From positions 186,001-250,000 of the forward strand of contig NZ_JACCBN010000001.1 of assembly GCF_013409505.1 (NCBI RefSeq): a stretch of 64,000 nt of DNA, given 5' to 3'. The notes beneath the pieces are model-generated. The model had not been told where the DNA came from, did no database searches, and was given only the letters and a program-made list of their open reading frames with translations. Shown here piece after piece: positions 48,873 through 56,280 of the stretch. Numbering within the stretch: position 1 is the first letter of the stretch; each line of letters begins with the position of its first letter. This DNA is from Actinomycetospora corticicola (lineage in GTDB: Bacteria; Actinomycetota; Actinomycetes; Mycobacteriales; Pseudonocardiaceae). Made by a program: the position numbers and the translations under genes.

Positions 48873-49043
48873 TCAGCGGACCAGGCCGCCGAAGGTCATG
48901 TACTTGTGACCGCGGGAGGCCAGGCTCAGCATCACGCCGCCGACCACGGCGAGCACCGCACCGATCGCGGCCTCGTGCAGGACGAACCCCGTGAGGGCAC
49001 CGGCGAACACGGCGATGATCAGGGTGTCCCGCAGGAAGCGCAT
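48873..49043 (-). CDS. 56-aa small membrane protein
   Basis: The frame from ATG 49043 encodes MRFLRDTLIIAVFAGALTGF, then HEAAIGAVLAVVGGVMLSLASRG and a short polar tail ending in TGA at 48873. Two hydrophobic segments separated by a short loop make a hairpin membrane protein. Codon use (G/C third positions) supports coding. Function unknown. Confidence 0.6.
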   Translation of the reverse strand: MRFLRDTLIIAVFAGALTGFVLHEAAIGAVLAVVGGVMLSLASRGHKYMTFGGLVR

Positions 49044-49128
49044 CACGGGGCGGACGCTAGCCAGGTCCGGCGCACCGGACCGGCAGGCTCACCCGGACGA
49101 GACCCGACCCGGCGTCTCCGACGGCTCC

Positions 49129-49932
49129 TCAGGCGATCTCGCGACCGGCCGCGGCGGCCAGCGGGCGCCGGGCCCGGATGACGACGAGCTCCTCGGTCCG
49201 CTGCCCGGGCTCGATGAGGCCGCGCTGCTCGAGCATCTCGGCGCGGGCGGTGAACACCGGCCCGAACGGGTGCTCGCAGCGCGCGGCGACGTCGGCGTCG
49301 AGGCCGTGGCCGGCCAGCCGCTCGAGCGTGGCCTCGACACCGTTGACGGCCGAGTGCACCAGCAGCAGGCAGCCCCCGGGAGCGAGGACACGCGGCGCCT
49401 CGTCGATCACCCGGTCGACGACCGTGCGCCCGTCGAGCCCGCCGTCGAAGGCGCGCATCGCGCCGCGGGTCGGGAGCGACGCGTCGGCCGTGGGGACGTA
49501 GGGCGGGTTGGAGACGACGAGGTCGTACTGCTTCCCGACGACGGGTGCGACGAGGTCGCCGCGGTGGAGCCGGAGCCGGCGGCCCAGCCGCCACGCGTTG
49601 GTCCACGCGCTGAGCAGCGCGCGACGTGAGACGTCGACCGCGGTGACGTCCGTGCCCGGCACACCCGCTGCGACCAGCGACAATGCGCCGGTCCCCGCGC
49701 ACAGCTCGAGTACGTGGCGGCGGGGGAGCGGGGAGTCGAGCAGTTCGCGCTGCAGCACGTCGGCGAGCAGCCACGTGTCGCGCTGGGCGGGATAGACGCC
49801 GGGGCCGCGCAGCACCGGCAGGTGCGCCCGGGAGCCGTCGGCGGCGGGGATCGGGATGACGACGTCGGGGACGACCGGCTCGGGCACGACGGTGGTCGTG
49901 CGCGGGGTCGGCAGTGAGATGGACATACGCAT
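49129..49932 (-). CDS. HemK/PrmC-like N5-glutamine (or related) methyltransferase
   Basis: 267 aa. The SAM-binding motif is VLELCAGTGALSLVAAG, followed by VTAVDVSRRALLSAWTNA and the catalytic NPPY motif in DLVVSNPPYVPTADASLP. HemK-type enzymes methylate glutamine in release factors or other proteins. Length and the absence of the PrmC N-terminal helical domain suggest the shorter HemK2-like group. It is divergent from the iron-redox gene at 50174; similar small clusters with CDGSH proteins occur in actinobacteria as far as I recall. Confidence 0.82.
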   Translation of the reverse strand: MRMSISLPTPRTTTVVPEPVVPDVVIPIPAADGSRAHLPVLRGPGVYPAQRDTWLLADVLQRELLDSPLPRRHVLELCAGTGALSLVAAGVPGTDVTAVDVSRRALLSAWTNAWRLGRRLRLHRGDLVAPVVGKQYDLVVSNPPYVPTADASLPTRGAMRAFDGGLDGRTVVDRVIDEAPRVLAPGGCLLLVHSAVNGVEATLERLAGHGLDADVAARCEHPFGPVFTARAEMLEQRGLIEPGQRTEELVVIRARRPLAAAAGREIA

Positions 49933-50173
49933 GCTCCTCGGCGGGCACGGGGGACTGCGCGGACGCGGGGGCCTGCCGATGTGCGGCGGCCGGGCGTCCC
50001 CGAAGAGCAGCTGCGCACTCAACCGCCGGGGACGGAAGTGTGTCCGGGTGTTACCCGCAGATGACGGGAGCTGACCGTCGGATCCGGTGTGATGCACACG
50101 CCGCGTGTCCCAGGTGCTCCACCGGGTAGCCGCGCCGTTCGATCGCCCCCGCACCCGACGTCCGAGGAGACCC

Positions 50174-51178
50174 GTGACCGACGTCCTCACCCAGCCCGCG
50201 GCCCGCGCCGACGCCCTGCCGGCCGGCCGCGGCCCCGTCTCGTCCGTCGTCGTCGACGTCCTCGCCGGGCGCCGCCCGGTGACCGACCTGCCGTCGGAAC
50301 CCGGCCTGGACCCCTACGGCGAGGACCTGCAGCTCGCGCTCTACGTCCTCTACGAGCTGCATTACCACGGCTTCGCCGACGTCGACCCCGAGCTGGAGTG
50401 GGATCCCGACCTGCTGCGGCTGCGACGGTCCCTCGAGCAGACGTTCCTGACGGCGCTGCAGGCCGAGGTGCCCGCGGGCGACGACGTCGACGCCGAGGTC
50501 GAGGCGCTGCTGGTGGAGCAGGCCGACGGCGACGGTGCGTCCTGGCGGCTCATGCGCGACGGCGAGCTCTGGCAGCTGCGCGAGTACGTCGTGCTCCGGT
50601 CGATCTACCACCTCAAGGAGGCCGACCCGCAGGCCTGGGTGATCCCGCGGATCGACGGCCAGGCCAAGGCGTCGCTGGTCACCGTCGAGCACGACGAGTT
50701 CGGTGGCGGCCGCGGCGAGCGGGTCCACGCGCAGGTGTTCGCCGACATGATGGCCGAGCTGGACCTCGATCCCCGCTACCACGGTTACCTCGAGGTGGCG
50801 CCCGCCGAGGCGCTCGCGCCGGTCAACCTCATGTCGCTGTGCGGGCTGCACCGCCGGTGGCGCGGGGCGTCCGTCGGGCAGTTCGCGCTGATCGAGGTGA
50901 CGTCGTCCCCCGGGTCGGCGCGCATCGTCAAGGCGATGCAGCGGCTCGGGACCTCCGAGGCGGCGACCGCGTTCTACGTCGAGCACGTCGAGGCCGACGC
51001 GGTGCACGAGCAGCTGGTGCGTCGGGGCCTGCTGGCCGACCTCGTGGCGCGGTCCCCGGAGCTCGCCCCTGACGTCGTGTTCGGGATGCGGGCGCTGACC
51101 CTCCTCGAGGACCGCCTCGGCGATCACCTCATGCGGTCCTGGGACGCCGGGTCGTCGTCCTTGCGCGCCGCGCTCTGA
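50174..51178 (+). CDS. Iron-containing redox enzyme (heme-oxygenase-like diiron fold)
   Basis: 334 aa from GTG 50174, which has GAGGAGA upstream; GTG/ATG codons farther up are open but lack a site. It is an all-helical protein of the Haem_oxygenas_2 type, with ligand-like clusters LYELHYHGFADVD, VEHDEFGGGRGERVHAQVFADMM and FYVEHVEADAVHEQL. This fold holds a diiron centre that can cleave C-C bonds or hydroxylate in other families. Its 3' end overlaps the antisense CDGSH gene by 55 bp. The reaction is unknown. Confidence 0.82.
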   Translation: MTDVLTQPAARADALPAGRGPVSSVVVDVLAGRRPVTDLPSEPGLDPYGEDLQLALYVLYELHYHGFADVDPELEWDPDLLRLRRSLEQTFLTALQAEVPAGDDVDAEVEALLVEQADGDGASWRLMRDGELWQLREYVVLRSIYHLKEADPQAWVIPRIDGQAKASLVTVEHDEFGGGRGERVHAQVFADMMAELDLDPRYHGYLEVAPAEALAPVNLMSLCGLHRRWRGASVGQFALIEVTSSPGSARIVKAMQRLGTSEAATAFYVEHVEADAVHEQLVRRGLLADLVARSPELAPDVVFGMRALTLLEDRLGDHLMRSWDAGSSSLRAAL

Positions 51179-51387
51179 CGGACCTTCTTCCGGTGGCTGG
51201 TGTCGCAGAACGGGAAGCGCTTGCTCCGACGGCAGGTGCAGACCGCGACCACCGGCCGCTCGGACCGGACGATCTCGCCGTCGGGGGTCTCGAGTTCCAC
51301 GGGTCCCTCGACCAGCACCGGTCCGCCGTCGGTGAGGGTCACGCGGGGGACACGGGGGAGGCGCGGCTGCGGTTCGGGGTGCGACAT
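51124..51387 (-). CDS. CDGSH-type iron-sulfur protein
   Basis: 87 aa. The Fe-S motif is CTCRRSKRFPFCDTSH: three Cys and one His, as in CDGSH [2Fe-2S] domains, with Thr instead of Gly after the Asp. The N-terminal half is strand-rich (VLVEGPVELETPDGEIVRSERPVVAVC). Such proteins transfer electrons or clusters. It is tail-to-tail and overlapping with the diiron gene, and it probably works with it. Confidence 0.88.
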   Translation of the reverse strand: MSHPEPQPRLPRVPRVTLTDGGPVLVEGPVELETPDGEIVRSERPVVAVCTCRRSKRFPFCDTSHRKKVRQSAARKDDDPASQDRMR

Positions 51388-51421
51388 GGCGCGCGGCTAC
51401 CCGGGCGCTTCCCACCGTCAA

Positions 51422-51472
51422 GCGTGAGGGGAACCCTCGCGCCACCAGAGCGCTCGAATCCTCCCCTCACGC
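51422..51472. repeat. Family B inverted-repeat element, copy B3
   Basis: 51 bp, ends GCGTGAGGGGAA and TCCCCTCACGC, with an internal GAGCGCTC. It includes the TGA stop of the AtuA-like gene (51467-51469). Together with the oppositely oriented B4 it brackets that gene. Confidence 0.8.
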
Positions 51473-53251
51473 CTCCAGCAGGGCCTCCGGCACGTCGACC
51501 ACCCGGCTGCGCAGGTACTCGCCGAGTCCCTTGGCCTGCGGGTCGGGACGGGTCGAGGACGCCACGCCGTCGCCGAGGATGCCGTGCACGACGACGTTGA
51601 GGGCGCGCAGGTTCGGCAGCTGGTGGACCTCGATCGCCAGGTCGGCGACCTCCGGCCCGAGCAGCTCCCGCACCCGCTCCGTCGTCAGGAACGAGCGGAG
51701 CCAGGCGTGGGCCTCGTCGGTCCGCGCCCACACTCCGATGTTCGCGTCGCCGCCCTTGTCCCCGGACCGGGCGCCGACGACGGTGCCGAACGGGACGCGG
51801 CGGGTGGGCCCAGTCGGCGCCGACGACGATGTGGCGTCCCTGTCACTGGGTGCAAGCAATGACGCATTGCTGTCACCGGAGGTGGGCGGGTCCGCCACGA
51901 CCCGCCGCTCGCCGTCGGGCAGCACCACGGTGTGCGTGACGGCCGAGCGCGGCACCGCGGCCGGCCGGTAGACCCCGAAGGCCGACTCGGCGCTGGGCGG
52001 GGTGGTGGTGTGGAAGCCCGCGTAGCCGCCGAGCGCGAGCTCCATGGTGGCGTTGGAGAACGAGCGGCCGACCACCCGCGGGTCGGGGTCCTTCACCGTG
52101 ACCTTGAGGTGCGCGGTGGCCTCGGCGTTCGACCCGGCGTCGGGGTGGTCGAAGCGCAGCAGCCGGACGTCGACCTCGGCGAACCGGTCGCGCCCCCCGA
52201 GCACCTCGAACAGCAGCTGCTCGGCGAACGCCGCCTTCGCCTCGATGTCCAGCCCGGTGAGCACCAGCGTCATCGCGTTCCGGTAGCCGCCCGCGTCGTT
52301 CAGCGCGACCTTGAGCGTCGGCGGGGGAGGGGTCCCGCGCACGCCCGAGATCCGCACGCGGTGCTCGCCGTCCTGCGCGAGCGCGATCGTGTCGAAGTGG
52401 GTGGTGCAGTCCGGGCCGAGGTAGGCCGGTGCGGCGATCTCGTAGAGCAGCTGCGCGGTGACGGTCCCGACCGACACGAGCCCGCCGGTGCCGGGGTGCT
52501 TGGTGATCACCGACGAGCCGTCGGCCTCCACCTCGGCGATCGGGAACCCGGGGTAGCGGCGGTCGGTGACCTCGTCGAGGAACGAGTAGTTGCCACCGGT
52601 GGCCTGGGGCCCGCACTCGATCACGTGCCCCGCGACGACCGCGCCGGCCAGCGCGTCGAGGTCCTCCCGCGCCCACCCGTGCCACCAGGCCGCGGGCCCG
52701 ACGACGAGCGACGCGTCGGTCACCCGGCCCGTCACCACCACGTCGGCCCCTGCCGCCAGGGCCTCCGCGATGCCCCAGCCGCCGAGGTAGGCGTTCGCGG
52801 AGACGGGCTTGCCGGTCACCTCCGGCACGATCGCGTCGAGCGATCCGCGCAGGTCGTCGCCCTCGACGTACGCGACCTTCGCGCCGCTGCCGAGCTCCTC
52901 GAGGGCCGCCGCGAGTCCGGCGGGGTTGAGCCCGCCGGCGTTGGAGACGACCTTGATCCCGCGCGCGACGCAGTCGGCGAGGACGTCGCGCATCTGCGTC
53001 AGGAACGTCTTCGCGTACCCGGCGTCGGGGTCCTTGGCCTGGGCCTTGGCGAGGATCAGCATCGTCAGTTCGGCGAGGTAGTCCCCGCAGAGCACGTCGA
53101 CGGGGCCGCCGTCGAGCATCTCCCGCGCGGCGTTCAGGCGGTCGCCGTAGAACCCGGAGATGTTGCCGATCCGCACCGGACGGCCACCGTGAGGGGAGGA
53201 TTCGAGCGCTCTTGTGGCGTCAGGGTTCCCCTCACGCGGGGTGGTGGTCAT
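51467..53251 (-). CDS. AtuA-like acyclic terpene utilisation family protein (DUF1446)
   Basis: 594 aa. The N-terminal domain starts VRIGNISGFYGDRLNAAREMLDGGPVDVLCGDYLAELTM, the DUF1446 hallmark. A C-terminal domain begins near residue 485 (PFGTVVGARSGDKGGDANIGVWARTDEA). ATG 53251 shares a base with the preceding stop (TGATG), so the first ~20 residues, encoded by repeat B4, are probably translated; GTG 53176 is the alternative. Repeat C3 encodes about 15 residues (DSNASLLAPSDRDAT) in the linker between the two domains. AtuA-like proteins belong to citronellol/geraniol-type catabolism; their reaction is uncertain. Confidence 0.88.
   Translation of the reverse strand: MTTTPREGNPDATRALESSPHGGRPVRIGNISGFYGDRLNAAREMLDGGPVDVLCGDYLAELTMLILAKAQAKDPDAGYAKTFLTQMRDVLADCVARGIKVVSNAGGLNPAGLAAALEELGSGAKVAYVEGDDLRGSLDAIVPEVTGKPVSANAYLGGWGIAEALAAGADVVVTGRVTDASLVVGPAAWWHGWAREDLDALAGAVVAGHVIECGPQATGGNYSFLDEVTDRRYPGFPIAEVEADGSSVITKHPGTGGLVSVGTVTAQLLYEIAAPAYLGPDCTTHFDTIALAQDGEHRVRISGVRGTPPPPTLKVALNDAGGYRNAMTLVLTGLDIEAKAAFAEQLLFEVLGGRDRFAEVDVRLLRFDHPDAGSNAEATAHLKVTVKDPDPRVVGRSFSNATMELALGGYAGFHTTTPPSAESAFGVYRPAAVPRSAVTHTVVLPDGERRVVADPPTSGDSNASLLAPSDRDATSSSAPTGPTRRVPFGTVVGARSGDKGGDANIGVWARTDEAHAWLRSFLTTERVRELLGPEVADLAIEVHQLPNLRALNVVVHGILGDGVASSTRPDPQAKGLGEYLRSRVVDVPEALLEA
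51831..51876. repeat. Family C double-hairpin repeat, copy C3, inside a coding sequence
   Basis: 46 bp matching C1 and C2: GTGGCGTCCCTGTCAC, then AAGCAATGACGCATTGCTGT. It is read in frame as part of the AtuA-like protein's interdomain linker. Confidence 0.75.
53188..53238. repeat. Family B inverted-repeat element, copy B4
   Basis: 51 bp, opposite orientation to B3, ends CGTGAGGGGA and TCCCCTCACGCG. It is in frame within the 5' end of the AtuA-like gene, encoding EGNPDATRALESSPH. Confidence 0.8.
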
Positions 53252-54036
53252 CAGAGCGGCTTCCTTCCCGTACCGGCCTCGCCCGCGAACGCCTGCCCGA
53301 TGCGCGCCCACTCGGTGGCGGCCGGACCCTCGACGGTCAGGGCCAGGTCGTCCTGGTGACGTCGTTGGGTGATGAGCAGCGCGAAGTCCTCGGCGGGGCC
53401 GGTGATCCGGTCGGGCGCGCCCTCGGGACCCCAGGTCCACGTCGCGCCGTCGGGCGCGGTGAGCTCGACCCGGATCGGGACGTCGGGCATCTCCAGCCCG
53501 TGGGCCAGGTAGCTGAACGGCCGGGCGCCGACGCCGATGTGGGCCACGTGCCGGATCCGGTCCGACGGGACGTGCGTCGCGTCGACGGTGTCGTAGACGT
53601 CCTGCGCGTGCGCCCAGGTCTCCATGATCCGCGCCGTCAACGACGAGGCGGCGCTCATGGCGGGCCCGAACCACGGCACGCGCGTCTTCGGGTCGAGCTC
53701 CCGGAACGCGGCGATGAGGTCGATGCGTGCCTCGTCGAACCAGGCCAGCATGTCGGCGCCGCTCATCGACCGGAACCGCGCCGCGATCGTGTCCGGGCTG
53801 ACCCCGCCCTCGGCGTCCATCGCGGCCTTCTCTGCGGCGAACGCGTCGGGGTCGGTGGCCGAGCGCAGCGCGACGTCGTCGAAGTAGGCCAGGTGGGAGA
53901 CCTGGTCGAGGATCGTCCAGCCCTCGGCGGGCGTCTCCTGCCGCCACTGGTCCTCGGTCAACGCCGCCAGCACGGCCCGCAGCTCGGCGGACTCGGCCGC
54001 GAGGTCGTCGGCGAGCGCGTCCATGGACACCGGCAC
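53251..54036 (-). CDS. TIGR03084-like maleylpyruvate-isomerase/DinB-fold protein
   Basis: 261 aa from GTG 54036 (ATG 54024 possible). A four-helix DinB-like N-terminal part (ALADDLAAESAELRAVLAALTEDQWRQETPAEGWTILDQVSHLAYFDD) contains the metal-binding His pattern, with ETWAHAQDV later. The C-terminal part (DVPIRVELTAPDGATWTWGPEGAPDRITGPAEDFALLITQRR) is an SCP2-like strand region. This arrangement matches the TIGR03084 group, often linked to mycothiol-dependent or CoA-linked catabolism. It is coupled to the AtuA-like gene (TGATG). Confidence 0.82.
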   Translation of the reverse strand: MPVSMDALADDLAAESAELRAVLAALTEDQWRQETPAEGWTILDQVSHLAYFDDVALRSATDPDAFAAEKAAMDAEGGVSPDTIAARFRSMSGADMLAWFDEARIDLIAAFRELDPKTRVPWFGPAMSAASSLTARIMETWAHAQDVYDTVDATHVPSDRIRHVAHIGVGARPFSYLAHGLEMPDVPIRVELTAPDGATWTWGPEGAPDRITGPAEDFALLITQRRHQDDLALTVEGPAATEWARIGQAFAGEAGTGRKPL

Positions 54037-54040
54037 GGTG

Positions 54041-54787
54041 CTACCTCCCCGTCCAGACCGGGGCGCGCTTGTCGCGGAACGCCGCCGGTCCCTCCTGTGC
54101 GTCGGACGACCGGTAGACCGGCGCCCAGATCTCCTCGGCCCGCTCGTAGACGTCCGGTCGCGAGAGGTACGCCGTCGCCTTCGCGGCGCGCACCGAGAGC
54201 GGCGCGTTCGCGGCGATGCGCGCGGCCAGCTCCTGGGTGTGCGAGCGCAGCTCGGCGGCCGGGACGACGTGGTTCACCAGCCCCACCTCGCGGGCCCGGG
54301 TCGCGTCGAGCGGGTCGCCGGTCAGCAGGATCTCCAGCGCCACCCGCGGCGGCACCAGCCACGACAGCGGCGCCGCCCACGGCGAGCCGCGCCCGACCTT
54401 CACCTCCGACACCGCGAACCGGGCGTGCTCGGCGGCGACCACGAGGTCGCACTGCTGGGCCAACAGGAACCCGCCGGCGAACGCGACCCCGTTGACGGCG
54501 GCGATCGTCGGCTTCGGCACGTCGATGTTGCGCCCGAACTGGGGCAGGAAGTCCGGCGGAGGGATCTCCAGGGATGTCTCCGCCATCTCCTTGAGGTCGC
54601 CGCCCGCGCAGAAGGCCTTCTCACCGGCGCCGGTCAACACGAGGACGGCCGCTCCGGAGTCGTCGACGAACCGGCGCGTGCCCTCCCAGAGCCCCTCCCG
54701 GACCTCCTTCGACAGCGCGTTCCGCGCCTCCGGCCGGTCGATCGTCAGCCAGGCGACGCCGTCGTCAACCTCGTACCGCACGGTCAC
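54041..54787 (-). CDS. Enoyl-CoA hydratase/isomerase family protein
   Basis: 248 aa. Crotonase motifs are WLTIDRPEARNALSKEV, GEKAFCAGGDLKEM (oxyanion hole) and AAVNGVAFAGGFLLAQQCDLVVAAEHARFAVSEVKVGRG. The catalytic Glu region EVKVGRGSPWAAPL is a little unusual. It hydrates an enoyl-CoA intermediate, possibly the counterpart of AtuE in terpene breakdown. GTG 54787 overlaps the AMP-ligase stop (GTGA). Confidence 0.9.
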   Translation of the reverse strand: MTVRYEVDDGVAWLTIDRPEARNALSKEVREGLWEGTRRFVDDSGAAVLVLTGAGEKAFCAGGDLKEMAETSLEIPPPDFLPQFGRNIDVPKPTIAAVNGVAFAGGFLLAQQCDLVVAAEHARFAVSEVKVGRGSPWAAPLSWLVPPRVALEILLTGDPLDATRAREVGLVNHVVPAAELRSHTQELAARIAANAPLSVRAAKATAYLSRPDVYERAEEIWAPVYRSSDAQEGPAAFRDKRAPVWTGR

Positions 54788-56280
54788 GGGAACATCCTCC
54801 GCAGGTCGGGCCGGTTGAGCTTGCCGCTGCCGGTGCGGGGCAGCGCGTCGACGATCTCGATCCGCCGCGGACGGTGCATGCCCTGCAGGTCGGGGTGCTC
54901 GGCGCACCACCGGTGCAGCTCCTCCACGGTGATCTCCCGGCGGGTGACCACCACGGCCGTCACCTGCTCCACCCACCGCTCGTGCGCGGTGCCGATGACG
55001 GCGACCTCCGCGAGGTCGGGGTGGCCCGCGAGGTGCTCCTCGACCATCTGCGGGAACACGTTCTCGCCACCGGAGACGATCATGTCGTCGATCCGGTCGA
55101 CGTAGTAGAGGTAGCCGTCGGCGTCGCGGGACATGAGGTCGCCCGTGCGGAACCAGCCGTCCACGAACTTCTCCGAGTCGGTCACGCCCCAGTAGCCCGG
55201 CGTCACCGCGTCGCCCCGCACCCACAGCTCGCCGACGCCGGAGGCGCCCGGCTCCAGGTCCGGCGAGCCGTCGACCGGCACCAGCCGCGTCCGCACGATC
55301 TGGTCCAGGGCACGACCCATGGAGTCCGGACGACGGGTCTCGCCCGCGCGGTAGGTCACGACCAGCCCGCTCTGCTCGGTCTGCCCGTAGATCTCCGTGC
55401 CGAGGATGCCGGTGCCCTTCTGCAGGCGCTCGATCGCCGCCGTCGGGGTCCGCGACCCGCCGAACATGCAGACCCGGAACGAGTCCAGCACCACGGGCTG
55501 ATCCACCGTCCGGTTCCCGACGTCGATCATCATCGTCGAGATCAGCCCGCCGTAGGTCGGACGCAGCTGTTCGACCAGCTCCAGCCAGCGCACCACGTCC
55601 CAGCGCGGCATGAACGTTATCTGCCCGCCTCGCAGCAGCATCGGCAGGCTCGCGAGCTGCAGCCCGCCGACGTGGAACATCGGCATGCAGTTGAGGACGT
55701 GGTCGTCCCCGGACAGCTCGTAGACCTCGATCGCGCCGTCGACCTGCGCGGCGATGTTCCGGTGCGTCTGCCGGACGCCCTTCGGCACCCCCGTCGACCC
55801 CGAGGTGTACATCAGCAGCGCGTCGTCCCCGTCGAGCCGCGGCACCACGCCCTCGAGCGGCTCCGCCCCGGCGACCGCCGTCGCGAACGAGCCCTCCGCA
55901 CCCGTCGTCAGGAACACGGGCGTCTCGGCCCCGAGCACCCGCTCGACGCGCTCGACGTCCTGCGCGGGCAGGACGACCAGCCGCGCGCCGGAGTCGAGGA
56001 GCGCGTGGCGCAGCGGGGCGTCCGGGAACATGTAGTTCAGCGGGACGCCGACCGCGCCCGCCTGCCATGCTCCGACGATCGCGACGAGGTACTCCAGGCA
56101 GTTCGGCGCGAGCACGGCGACGCGGTCGCCCTCGTTCACGCCGGTCGCGCGGAGGTAGCCGGCGAACCGGGCTACCTGGTCCGCGAACTCCGCGTACGGG
56201 ATCTCGGTGGCGTCGAGGCGCAGCGCGACCTGCTCGGCGTGGTCCGCCGCGGCGCGGCGCAGCAGGGTTGCGAGGTTCAT
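54784..56280 (-). CDS. AMP-binding acyl-CoA ligase
   Basis: 498 aa. The ATP/AMP motifs are LLMYTSGSTGVPKGV, EIYGQTEQ and WFRTGDLMSRDADGYLYYVDRIDDMIVSGGENVFP, with the C-terminal catalytic Lys in PRTGSGKLNRPDL. It activates a carboxylic acid to its CoA ester. It overlaps the carboxylase alpha gene (ATGA) and hydratase gene (GTGA). The substrate is likely a branched or terpenoid acid, given the neighbours. Confidence 0.92.
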   Translation of the reverse strand: MNLATLLRRAAADHAEQVALRLDATEIPYAEFADQVARFAGYLRATGVNEGDRVAVLAPNCLEYLVAIVGAWQAGAVGVPLNYMFPDAPLRHALLDSGARLVVLPAQDVERVERVLGAETPVFLTTGAEGSFATAVAGAEPLEGVVPRLDGDDALLMYTSGSTGVPKGVRQTHRNIAAQVDGAIEVYELSGDDHVLNCMPMFHVGGLQLASLPMLLRGGQITFMPRWDVVRWLELVEQLRPTYGGLISTMMIDVGNRTVDQPVVLDSFRVCMFGGSRTPTAAIERLQKGTGILGTEIYGQTEQSGLVVTYRAGETRRPDSMGRALDQIVRTRLVPVDGSPDLEPGASGVGELWVRGDAVTPGYWGVTDSEKFVDGWFRTGDLMSRDADGYLYYVDRIDDMIVSGGENVFPQMVEEHLAGHPDLAEVAVIGTAHERWVEQVTAVVVTRREITVEELHRWCAEHPDLQGMHRPRRIEIVDALPRTGSGKLNRPDLRRMFP

